Shown here in pieces: positions 25,146 through 32,671 of a stretch of 64,000 bases of DNA. The stretch spans positions 62,001-126,000 of the forward strand of contig CANMIP010000008.1 in NCBI GenBank assembly GCA_947497945.1, read 5' to 3'. The stretch comes from an uncultured Tropicimonas sp. (GTDB lineage Bacteria; Pseudomonadota; Alphaproteobacteria; Rhodobacterales; Rhodobacteraceae). A program made the translations under genes and the position numbers. The first letter of the stretch is position 1, and each line of letters opens with the position of its first letter. A model generated the notes under the pieces. The model ran no database searches, was not told the DNA's origin, and worked only from the letters and a program-made list of their open reading frames with translations.

Positions 25146-28073
25146 GTGACAGTTCAGACGGATGCGACACTCGCCCTGATCGCGGCGTTGCCCTTCATCG
25201 GCGCGCTCTTCCCGGGCCTCATGATTCGCGTGGGACGCAATGCCTGCGCGCTTTCGGCCGGCTGGGCGACGCTTTCGGCGCTGATCCTGCTGATCACGCT
25301 GGCCACGGAGGTCTGGCGCGGCGAGACGGTTGTCTACCAGATCGAGTGGATGCCCATGCTCGGCCTGAACGCGAATTTCAGGCTCGACGGGCTGGGGCTG
25401 CTCTTTGCTTCGATGATCCTCGGAATTGGTCTGCTCATCATCCTCTACGCCCGGTTCTACCTCTCGCGCGAAGACCCGATGGGGCAGTTCTACACCTACC
25501 TGATGCTGTTCCAGGGGGCGATGCTCGGCATCGTGCTTTCCGACAACATCCTGATGCTGGTGATCTTCTGGGAACTGACCTCGCTCTCCTCCTTCCTGCT
25601 GATCGGCTACTGGAAACATACCGTGCCGGGGCGGCAGGGCGCGCGGATGGCGCTGGCAGTGACCGGAGGCGGCGGGCTGGCGCTGATCGGCGGCATGCTG
25701 CTGCTGGGCCAGGCGGCCGGCTCCTATGACCTCTCGGTCATCCTGACGCGGCGCGAGGAAGTGCTCGCCTCGCCCTATGTCCTGCCGATGCTGATCCTGA
25801 TCCTGCTCGGCGCCTTCACCAAGTCGGCGCAGTTCCCCTTCCATTTCTGGCTGCCTCACGCGATGGCGGCCCCCACACCGGTCTCGGCCTATCTGCACTC
25901 CGCCACCATGGTGAAGGCCGGGCTCTTCCTGATGGCGCGGCTCTGGCCGGTTTTCGCCGGCACCGACATGTGGTTCTACCTCGTCGGCACGACCGGGCTG
26001 ATCACCATGCTGGTCGGCGCCAAGATCGCCATCTTCAAGGATGACATAAAGGCCCTGCTGGCCTTCTCGACCGTCTCCCATCTCGGGCTGATCACGATGC
26101 TGCTCGGCTTCGGCACCACCGCCGCCGCGACCGCCGCCGCCTTCCACATCATCAACCACACGATCTTCAAGGCCGCGCTCTTCATGACCGCCGGCATTGT
26201 CGACCACGAGGCCCATACCCGCTCCATCAAGCGTCTCGGGGGCCTGCGCCTGCTGATGCCGATCACGGCGACGCTGGCGATCATCACCTCGCTCTCCATG
26301 GCCGGCATCCCCTTCTTCAACGGCTTCCTGTCCAAGGAGCTGATGCTCGAAGAGGCAGTCCATACAAGCTGGCTCGGCAATCCCTGGATCGTGCCGGTTC
26401 TTGCGACCTTTGGCGGGCTTTTCTCGGCCGCCTATTCCTTCCGCTACATCTGGCATGTCTTCTTCGGCCCGGTGCGCAATGACTACCCGGGACACCCGCA
26501 TGACCCGCCCTTCGGCATGTGGGCCGCGCCCGCCCTGCTCGCCGTCATGGCGGTTGTCATCGGCATCGTGCCGCAGGCGACCGTTGGCGGCTTCCTGCAG
26601 GTCGTGGCCGACGCGGTCACCCAGGAGCACCTGCACCTGCACAAGCTCAAGATCTGGCATGGCTTCACCCTCGCGCTTGGCATGAGCGCCATCGCCACGC
26701 TCGGCGGCGCGCTGGTGCTGTATTTCCACACGCCCTTGCTGCGCATGTGGGACAACACGCCCAAACCCGAGGCCAAGGCGATCTTCGACGCGGTGGTCAC
26801 GGGGCTGCACCGCGGCAGCGGGCTTCTCACCAATGCGATGCATAATGGCCGGCTGACCCAGTTCCTGGCCATTTTCGGCGCCTCCACCGTCATGCTGGGG
26901 CTCTATGCCTTCCTCTCCGGCAGCCACACGCCGGGGACCCGCGAGATGATCGCGCCCAATGTGGTCGACTATATCGGGACGATTCTGCTCATCGCCTCGA
27001 CAATGGCCATCGTGACCTATCACCGCTCGCGCCTGCTCGTGCTGGTGTTGATCGGCATCAACGGGCTGATCGTCTCGGTGATCTTCGTCCGGCTCTCCGC
27101 ACCCGATCTCGCGATGACGCAGGTCACGGTCGAGGTGGTCACGCTGATCCTGCTGCTGCTGGCGCTGCACTTCCTGCCCAAGCATACGCCGCGCGAGTCG
27201 AGTTTCAGCCGCCGCGGCCGCGACGGGCTGATCGCCGGGGCCGCCGGCATCGCCATAGCCGCCCTTGCCTATGCGCTGATGACCCGCGGTTTCGACACGA
27301 TCTCCGGCTATTACCTCAAACACGCCAAGCCCGATGGCGGCGGCACCAATGTCGTCAACGTCATCCTGGTGGACTTCCGTGGCTACGATACGTTCGGCGA
27401 GATCATCGTGCTCGGCATCGCCGCGCTGCTTATCTATGCGCTGGAAGAGACGCTGATGGACGGGAAGGCCTCCCGCAAGCTGGCCAACTGGGTCCACGAG
27501 ATGCGTTATTCCAAGGATCGCCACCCGCTGATGATGGTCGTGGCGACCCGCCTGATGATGCCGATCTCGCTCATGGTCGGGGTCTATATCTTCCTGCGCG
27601 GCCATAACGACCCCGGCGGCGGCTTCATCGCCGGCCTGGTCGTCGCCATCGCGCTCTTGATGCAATACATGGCCTCGGGCTTTTCCTGGGCCTCGGAACG
27701 GGTCCGCATCCCCTATCACGCCTTCATCGGCTGGGGCGTGCTGATCGCGGGCATCACCGGCATCGGCGCCTGGTTCAACGGCCTGCCCTTCCTCACCTCG
27801 GCCTTCGGTTATGTCCACTGGCCGCCGATAGAGGAGTTCGAGCTGGCTACGGCGATGGCCTTCGATCTCGGCGTCTTCCTGACCGTGGTCGGCGCGGTGA
27901 TGCTGGCGATCTACTCGCTCTCGCGGATCGCCCGGCGCACCGGCGAATCCGTCAACGTCTCGCCGATGGATTACGACCCCTCCACCGTCATCCCGCCCTA
28001 TAGCGACACCGGGCGCGCCGAGCCGCCGATTCCCGGCCGCGCGACCCGCCCCGCTTCGGAACAGGAGAGCTGA
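25146..28073 (+). CDS. mrpA: Mrp Na+/H+ antiporter, fused subunits A and B
   Basis: 975-residue membrane protein; large subunit of the multisubunit cation/proton antiporter (Mrp/Mnh/Pha). Residues 1-about 770 are MrpA, related to complex I NuoL, with the conserved FWELTSLSSFLLIGYW (about 140) and FWLPHAMAAPTPVSAYLHS (about 233). The C-terminal 200 residues are MrpB, with NDPGGGFIAGLVVAIAL (about 820). The A-B fusion is the alphaproteobacterial (PhaAB) form. I take the start as GTG 25146 after GGGGGA; the frame is open to 24951 but the extra residues are not membrane-like. First gene of mrpAB-C-D-E-F-G. Confidence 0.95.
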   Translation: MTVQTDATLALIAALPFIGALFPGLMIRVGRNACALSAGWATLSALILLITLATEVWRGETVVYQIEWMPMLGLNANFRLDGLGLLFASMILGIGLLIILYARFYLSREDPMGQFYTYLMLFQGAMLGIVLSDNILMLVIFWELTSLSSFLLIGYWKHTVPGRQGARMALAVTGGGGLALIGGMLLLGQAAGSYDLSVILTRREEVLASPYVLPMLILILLGAFTKSAQFPFHFWLPHAMAAPTPVSAYLHSATMVKAGLFLMARLWPVFAGTDMWFYLVGTTGLITMLVGAKIAIFKDDIKALLAFSTVSHLGLITMLLGFGTTAAATAAAFHIINHTIFKAALFMTAGIVDHEAHTRSIKRLGGLRLLMPITATLAIITSLSMAGIPFFNGFLSKELMLEEAVHTSWLGNPWIVPVLATFGGLFSAAYSFRYIWHVFFGPVRNDYPGHPHDPPFGMWAAPALLAVMAVVIGIVPQATVGGFLQVVADAVTQEHLHLHKLKIWHGFTLALGMSAIATLGGALVLYFHTPLLRMWDNTPKPEAKAIFDAVVTGLHRGSGLLTNAMHNGRLTQFLAIFGASTVMLGLYAFLSGSHTPGTREMIAPNVVDYIGTILLIASTMAIVTYHRSRLLVLVLIGINGLIVSVIFVRLSAPDLAMTQVTVEVVTLILLLLALHFLPKHTPRESSFSRRGRDGLIAGAAGIAIAALAYALMTRGFDTISGYYLKHAKPDGGGTNVVNVILVDFRGYDTFGEIIVLGIAALLIYALEETLMDGKASRKLANWVHEMRYSKDRHPLMMVVATRLMMPISLMVGVYIFLRGHNDPGGGFIAGLVVAIALLMQYMASGFSWASERVRIPYHAFIGWGVLIAGITGIGAWFNGLPFLTSAFGYVHWPPIEEFELATAMAFDLGVFLTVVGAVMLAIYSLSRIARRTGESVNVSPMDYDPSTVIPPYSDTGRAEPPIPGRATRPASEQES

Positions 28074-28074
28074 C

Positions 28075-28491
28075 ATGGAAGCCCTGCTCGCAATCCTCAT
28101 CGGCCTCCAGACCGCCGGCGGTGTCTACCTGATCCTGCGCCGCCGCACCTTCTCGGTCATCGTCGGCACGGCGCTGCTGACCTATGCGGTCAACCTCTTC
28201 CTCTTCGCCTCCGGCCGGCTTGCCGTGAACCTGCCGCCGATCTACCAGCCAGGCGTCACCGACTATACCGACCCCCTGCCCCAGGCGCTGGTGCTCACGG
28301 CGATCGTGATCTCCTTCGGCATGACGGCGGTGGCGGTGCTGATCGCGCTCGGCGCCTATCTCGAAAGCGATATCGACCATATCGACATGCGCCGCGATCC
28401 CAACGACCTCGATCTCGACCCCGACGAGATCCCCTGGGAGCAGGAGCCAAAAGACCCGGGCCTCGAGACCCCGAAGGGAGATTTCGGATGA
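28075..28491 (+). CDS. mrpC: Mrp antiporter subunit C
   Basis: 138-residue NuoK-like subunit with three membrane segments in residues 1-100 and a charged acidic tail rich in Asp/Glu (from about residue 103). The conserved ALVLTAIVISFG, found in MrpC/NuoK, is present. The start follows the mrpA stop by one base, and its stop overlaps the mrpD start (ATGA), so the three are translationally coupled. Confidence 0.94.
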   Translation: MEALLAILIGLQTAGGVYLILRRRTFSVIVGTALLTYAVNLFLFASGRLAVNLPPIYQPGVTDYTDPLPQALVLTAIVISFGMTAVAVLIALGAYLESDIDHIDMRRDPNDLDLDPDEIPWEQEPKDPGLETPKGDFG

Positions 28492-30023
28492 ACCCGAACC
28501 ACTGGATCATCCTGCCGGTCGTGATGCCGGCGATCATGGCCGCCGTCATGGCGATGGCGATGCGGCACGACGTGGTGCTGCAGCGTGTCTTCTCGATGGC
28601 GCTGACCATCGCGCTGGTTGCCGTGGCGGGCGGGCTCTTCGTCTCGACGCTGGACGGCACCATCCACACCTATCGCCTCGGCAACTGGGCGCCGCCCTTC
28701 GGCATCGTCCTCGTGCTGGACCGGCTCTCGGCGACCATGCTGCTGCTGACCTCGCTGCTTGCCGCCTCGGTCAGCCTCTACGTGATGGGCTCCGGCTGGG
28801 ACCAGCGCGGCTGGCATTTCCACGCCCTCTTCGCCTTCCAGCTCATGGGCGTAAACGGCGCCTTCCTGACCGGCGACGCCTTCAACCTCTTCGTCTTCTT
28901 CGAGATCCTGCTGATCGCCTCCTACGGGCTGATGATCCATGCCGGCGGCGGGATGCGCCTGCGCGCCGGACTGCAATACGTGGTGATGAACCTCGCCGGC
29001 TCGACCCTCTTCCTCTTCGCCATGGGCACGCTCTATGCCGTGACCGGCACGCTCAACATGGCCGACATGGCGCTGCGCGTCCGCGATCTCGATCCCGGCG
29101 ACCAGGCGCTGCTCCTGACCGGCGGCGCGCTGCTCTCGGTGGTCTTCGGCATCAAGGCGGCGGCTTTCCCGGTGCAGTTCTGGCTGCCCGGCACCTATGC
29201 CAACGCCCCGGCCCCCGTCGCGGCCTTCTTCGCCATCATGACCAAGGTCGGCGCCTATGCGATCCTGCGCATGTACACGCTGGTCTTCTCGCCGGAAGCG
29301 GAGGCCGTGGGCGACTTCTACAACACGATGCTGCTGCCTGCCGGTCTGATCACGCTTACAATCGGCGCGGTGGGTGTGCTCGGCGCCCGGTTGCTGCCGC
29401 GTCTGGCCGCCTTCGCTGTGCTCGCCTCCATGGGCACGTTGCTCATCGCCATCTCCATCGGCACACAGGCCGGGCTGACGGCGGCGCTCTATTACATGAT
29501 GCACTCGACGCTCGCCGCCGCCCTGCTCTTCCTGGTGCTCGATCTCGTGGCCGACAGCCAGGGTCCGACCATCCGCGCGCCGGGCGGGCTCGTCGCCTCG
29601 CTCTTCTTCGCCGCCGCCATTGCCGTGGCCGGCATGCCGCCGCTTTCGGGCTTCATCGGCAAGCTGCTGGTGCTGGACGCGGCGCGCAATTCGCCCTTCA
29701 TGCCGGTGATCTGGGCCGTGATCCTCGTCACCTCGCTGATGACGATCGTCGGCTTCGGCCTGCGCGGCAGCCGCTATCTCTGGAAACCGCTCGATCCGAA
29801 CTTCGCCAACCCGGAGAATCTGGACCCCGATGGCAACCCGATCGAGCCGCATCCGATCCGCCCGCTCGCGGTGGTCGGGGCCTGCGCCCCGCTGGCGCTG
29901 CTGGTGGTGCTGACCCTCGGCGCCGGGCCGGCAATGCAGGCCATGTCCGACACCGCCGCCCAGCTCATCGACACGGATGCCTATATCGAGGCCGTCCTCG
30001 GGCCGCAGCAGGAGGCGCACTGA
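28488..30023 (+). CDS. mrpD: Mrp antiporter subunit D
   Basis: 511-residue proton-channel subunit related to NuoM/NuoN, about 14 membrane segments. Landmarks are FVFFEILLIASYGLM (conserved Glu near residue 138) and the Lys-containing segment GIKAAAFPVQFWLPGTYANA (about 221-240). It works with MrpA in cation-coupled proton translocation. Overlaps mrpC by 4 bp and is followed by mrpE after 3 bp. Confidence 0.95.
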   Translation: MNPNHWIILPVVMPAIMAAVMAMAMRHDVVLQRVFSMALTIALVAVAGGLFVSTLDGTIHTYRLGNWAPPFGIVLVLDRLSATMLLLTSLLAASVSLYVMGSGWDQRGWHFHALFAFQLMGVNGAFLTGDAFNLFVFFEILLIASYGLMIHAGGGMRLRAGLQYVVMNLAGSTLFLFAMGTLYAVTGTLNMADMALRVRDLDPGDQALLLTGGALLSVVFGIKAAAFPVQFWLPGTYANAPAPVAAFFAIMTKVGAYAILRMYTLVFSPEAEAVGDFYNTMLLPAGLITLTIGAVGVLGARLLPRLAAFAVLASMGTLLIAISIGTQAGLTAALYYMMHSTLAAALLFLVLDLVADSQGPTIRAPGGLVASLFFAAAIAVAGMPPLSGFIGKLLVLDAARNSPFMPVIWAVILVTSLMTIVGFGLRGSRYLWKPLDPNFANPENLDPDGNPIEPHPIRPLAVVGACAPLALLVVLTLGAGPAMQAMSDTAAQLIDTDAYIEAVLGPQQEAH

Positions 30024-30026
30024 GCC

Positions 30027-30530
30027 ATGATCAAACGCATCCTCTTTCGCATCTTCCCGCACCCGCAGCTGACCTGTTTCCTGCTGCTGATCTGGCTGCT
30101 GCTGGTCAACAACCTGACCGTGGGCAACATCATTCTCGGCCTGATCCTCGGCATCGCCATCCCCGGCGTCACCCAGCCTTTCTGGCCCAACCGGCCCAAG
30201 GTCGCCCGCCCGCTCAAGGCGATTCAATACATCTTCCTCGTGCTCTGGGATATCTGCGTGGCCAATGTCGCCGTCGCCAGGATCATCCTGTTCAAGAGTA
30301 ACGCGGAAACCCATAGCCACTGGCTGACCGTCCCGCTGGAGCTGCGCTCCCCCGAGGCGATCACCGTGCTGGCCGGCACCATCACCATGACGCCCGGCAC
30401 GGTCACCGCCATGCTCTCGGCCGATGCACAATGTCTCCTGGTCCATTGCCTCGACACGGACGACCCCGAGGCAGAGGTGGCCACGATCAAGTCCCGCTAC
30501 GAGCGCCGCCTGAAGGAGATTTTCGAATGA
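30027..30530 (+). CDS. mrpE: Mrp antiporter subunit E
   Basis: 167-residue subunit with two close N-terminal membrane segments and a cytoplasmic C-terminal domain containing the MrpE signature TVLAGTITMTPGTVT followed by LLVHCLDTDD. It is needed for full assembly of the Mrp complex in characterised systems. Its stop overlaps the mrpF start (ATGA). Confidence 0.94.
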   Translation: MIKRILFRIFPHPQLTCFLLLIWLLLVNNLTVGNIILGLILGIAIPGVTQPFWPNRPKVARPLKAIQYIFLVLWDICVANVAVARIILFKSNAETHSHWLTVPLELRSPEAITVLAGTITMTPGTVTAMLSADAQCLLVHCLDTDDPEAEVATIKSRYERRLKEIFE

Positions 30531-30796
30531 TCCAATATGCGCTCTATTTCGCCACCGCCTGTTTCTCCGTCGGCATGCTGATGAATCTCTGGCGCATCCG
30601 CTTCGCGCCGGGCGTGGTCGACCGCATCTTGGCGCTGGACACGCTGGTCATCAACGCCATCGCGCTGCTGAATGTCTATGGCATCCTGCAGGGCACGGCG
30701 GTCTATTTCGAGGTGTCGCTGCTGATCGCCATGTTCGGCTTCGTCTCCACAGTCGCCTATTGCCGCTTCATCCTGCGCGGCAACATCATCGAATAA
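30527..30796 (+). CDS. mrpF: Mrp antiporter subunit F
   Basis: 89-residue three-membrane-segment protein. The start MIQYALYFA at 30527 overlaps the mrpE stop. It contains the family motif VDRILALDTLVINAIALL, with Arg and Asp conserved in MrpF. An upstream open frame reading into mrpE is a shadow. Confidence 0.93.
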   Translation: MIQYALYFATACFSVGMLMNLWRIRFAPGVVDRILALDTLVINAIALLNVYGILQGTAVYFEVSLLIAMFGFVSTVAYCRFILRGNIIE

Positions 30797-30808
30797 GGAG
30801 CTGGAAAG

Positions 30809-31192
30809 ATGGAACTTCTCGCCGAAATCCTCGTATCCTTCCTGCTCGTTGTCGCCGGGCTGTTCGGGCTTCTGGGCAGCTTCGGGCTGATCAAGCTCGA
30901 CGACACGATGCGACGGCTGCACGCGCCGACCAAGGCCACGACGCTCGGGGTCGGCGGGGTGCTGATCGCCTCGATGATCTATTTCGCGGTCTTTCTCGAC
31001 CGGATCTCCTATCACGAGCTGCTGATCACCGCCTTCCTCTTCATCACCGCGCCGATCACGGCAAATTTCGTCGCGAAGGCGCATATGCATCGCGACGTGA
31101 AGGAGCGCGACCTGCCGGGAACCGGCGGCACCTATGGCTGGGCGGGCTATGACGAGGTTGGCGACGAAGAGCAGCCGATCGACACGAAATAG
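30809..31192 (+). CDS. mrpG: Mrp antiporter subunit G
   Basis: 127-residue last subunit, three membrane segments. Has the MrpG pattern FGLLGSFGLIKLDDTMRRLH (residues 22-41), THGAPTKA-like LHAPTKATTLGVGG, and an acidic C-terminal tail. It is preceded by a GGAG RBS. Dispersed repeat copy B begins 8 bp after its stop and probably forms the 3' end of the mrp transcript. Confidence 0.93.
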   Translation: MELLAEILVSFLLVVAGLFGLLGSFGLIKLDDTMRRLHAPTKATTLGVGGVLIASMIYFAVFLDRISYHELLITAFLFITAPITANFVAKAHMHRDVKERDLPGTGGTYGWAGYDEVGDEEQPIDTK

Positions 31193-31199
31193 GCAGCCA

Positions 31200-31421
31200 C
31201 GCAGCGGACAGAGCAGTCCTTCGCTGCAGTTGGAAGACGCACCGACGTAAGCCCTGCCCGCGCCGGACCGTGGGCTGGTGCCGCAACAGTTGTGGTCTGC
31301 ATTTGATCCCTGCCAAGTCCGAAATCGTTCAATCCGTTGCGCGAGGATGCAGAAGCGCCAGACCGCCGGGACGGTCCGGCGCGGGCACGGCGGCCTTCGG
31401 CCTTGATTCTGTGCCCCTCAG
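31200..31421 (+). repeat. Dispersed 3'-UTR repeat, copy B (closes the mrp operon)
   Basis: About 220 bp, homologous to copies A and C and in the same orientation as mrpG. Hairpin 1 pairs GCGCCAGACCG (31355-31365) with CGGTCCGGCGC (31372-31382). Relative to copy A one C-G pair has become A-T, a compensatory change. Hairpin 2 pairs GGGCACGG (31383-31390) with CTGTGCCC (31409-31416). The remaining bases up to 31611 hold no recognised gene. Confidence 0.8.
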
Positions 31422-31611
31422 CGCGCAAACTCAATGATTGCGAAAGTCTCAGTTTAGCCAAATCCGCTCTTCGGCAGCCGTCTTCACAGCGCGGCGGCTG
31501 TTGACAGACTGCCGGATTCGCGGGACAGCAGCGGCGGTCACAGATCAGACCGACCGGTCCCGGGATGCCACCCCGTTTCCGCGCACCCGCCTGGCCCGGA
31601 AAGGGACCCCC

Positions 31612-32340
31612 TTGCTGCATCTCCTCAAGCGCCTTGCGCTTCTCATCGTCGGGCCGCTGCTCTTCCTCTTCATCTGCCTCGCACCGCATTTCTGCGAAGG
31701 CCGCAAGGGGTTCCGGGCCTGGTACTGGCGGCTGGTGCCGCGCGCCTGTGGCTGGCTGCTCTGGTTCCTCTCTATCCGGGTCCAGATCTCGCCCGAGGCG
31801 GTCGCGCGCATGGCAAGCGACGACAATTCCATCTTCGCCGTCAATCACCGCAGCCATCTCGACGGCTTCGCGTTGCTCTCCAACGTGCCCACAGAGAAAT
31901 GGGTCACATTCGGCGCCAAGAAGGAATTCTTCTCCAATTTCTTCGTCGGGCGCGGCTTCCGCGCCGCCGGGCTTGTCTCGATCGACCGTGCTCGCGGCTC
32001 CGACGCGTTGCGCCACCTCGCACAAGCCGTTCGCGACATGCCCAGCCGGCGCTCGCTGATTCTCTTTCCGGAAGGCACCCGCAGCCGCAGCGAGGGGCTC
32101 GCGCCCTTTAAGGCCGGTGTCGTGATCGTGGCGCGGGACGCCGGGCGCAGCATTCGCCCCGTCGTCATCGCAGGCTCCGACGCGCTGCTGCCGCGCGACA
32201 GGAAGCTGCCGAAACCGGGCACCATCAGGATCGATGTGTTGGAGAGCTTCGACTGCGATGCGGAGGCCGAGGTCAATGACGACCTCGAACGGCTGCAGGC
32301 TGGGATGTCCAACGCCTACGAGGCCCTGCTCCGGAGCTAG
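31612..32340 (+). CDS. plsC: 1-acyl-sn-glycerol-3-phosphate acyltransferase family protein
   Basis: About 242 residues. The PlsC motifs are complete: NHRSHLDG (block I, catalytic His and Asp), the FVGRGFRAAGLVSIDR region (block II), FPEGTRSR (block III) and a downstream IRPVVIAG segment (block IV). An N-terminal membrane segment (LLHLLKRLALLIVGPLLFLF) anchors it to the inner membrane, where such enzymes make phosphatidic acid or related lipids. Start uncertain: I propose TTG 31612 after AAAGGGA; the frame stays open to 31438 but that part is not protein-like. Its stop overlaps that of the convergent Lrp-type gene. Confidence 0.85.
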   Translation: MLHLLKRLALLIVGPLLFLFICLAPHFCEGRKGFRAWYWRLVPRACGWLLWFLSIRVQISPEAVARMASDDNSIFAVNHRSHLDGFALLSNVPTEKWVTFGAKKEFFSNFFVGRGFRAAGLVSIDRARGSDALRHLAQAVRDMPSRRSLILFPEGTRSRSEGLAPFKAGVVIVARDAGRSIRPVVIAGSDALLPRDRKLPKPGTIRIDVLESFDCDAEAEVNDDLERLQAGMSNAYEALLRS

Positions 32341-32576
32341 AACGCCCGGAACGTCATCGTTGTCAGCGTGCGCTGGACATTCGGGATCGCGGCGACATTC
32401 GCGTTGATGAAATGGCCGACATCCTCGCCTTCGGGGATGTAGAGCTTCAGCAGCAGGTCATATTCGCCCGAGGTCGAAAACAGCTCCGAATGGATTTCCC
32501 GCAGCGCGATCGCGTCGGCAACCTCATAGGTCTTGCCGGGGGCGCATCTTATCTGGATGAAGACGCAATTGCTCAT
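32337..32576 (-). CDS. Stand-alone Lrp/AsnC ligand-binding (RAM) domain protein
   Basis: 79 residues corresponding only to the C-terminal effector domain of Lrp/AsnC regulators: VFIQIRCAPGKTYEVADAI, then EIHSELFSTSGEYDLLLKLY and a final NVQRTLTTMTF strand. No helix-turn-helix is encoded upstream. Known stand-alone domains of this type form oligomers that bind amino acids and may modulate full-length Lrp proteins; the role here is unknown. The stop codon overlaps the plsC stop on the other strand. Confidence 0.85.
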   Translation of the reverse strand: MSNCVFIQIRCAPGKTYEVADAIALREIHSELFSTSGEYDLLLKLYIPEGEDVGHFINANVAAIPNVQRTLTTMTFRAF

Positions 32577-32671
32577 GGTCGGGCCCTTTCCGATCTGCAG
32601 TCGCCGTGCAGAGTAGCGCTTGTGGCGGGCGGCGCAATCGGAGGATTGCCGCGCCGCCGCCCCTGCCCGGG

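Noticed and set aside
25104-28100. 998-codon open frame opposite mrpA, and a 696-codon one opposite mrpC-mrpE
   Set aside because: His/Asp/Arg/Gln-rich shadow translations of membrane protein genes, with no RBS and no conserved motifs.
31147-32025. Open frames whose translations resemble each other at 31.2 kb, 18.4 kb and 49.6 kb (GRDQMQ- and GRDKVQ-type peptides)
   Set aside because: The similarity comes from the shared non-coding repeat. The frames lack RBSs and consistent lengths, and base changes preserve hairpins rather than codons.
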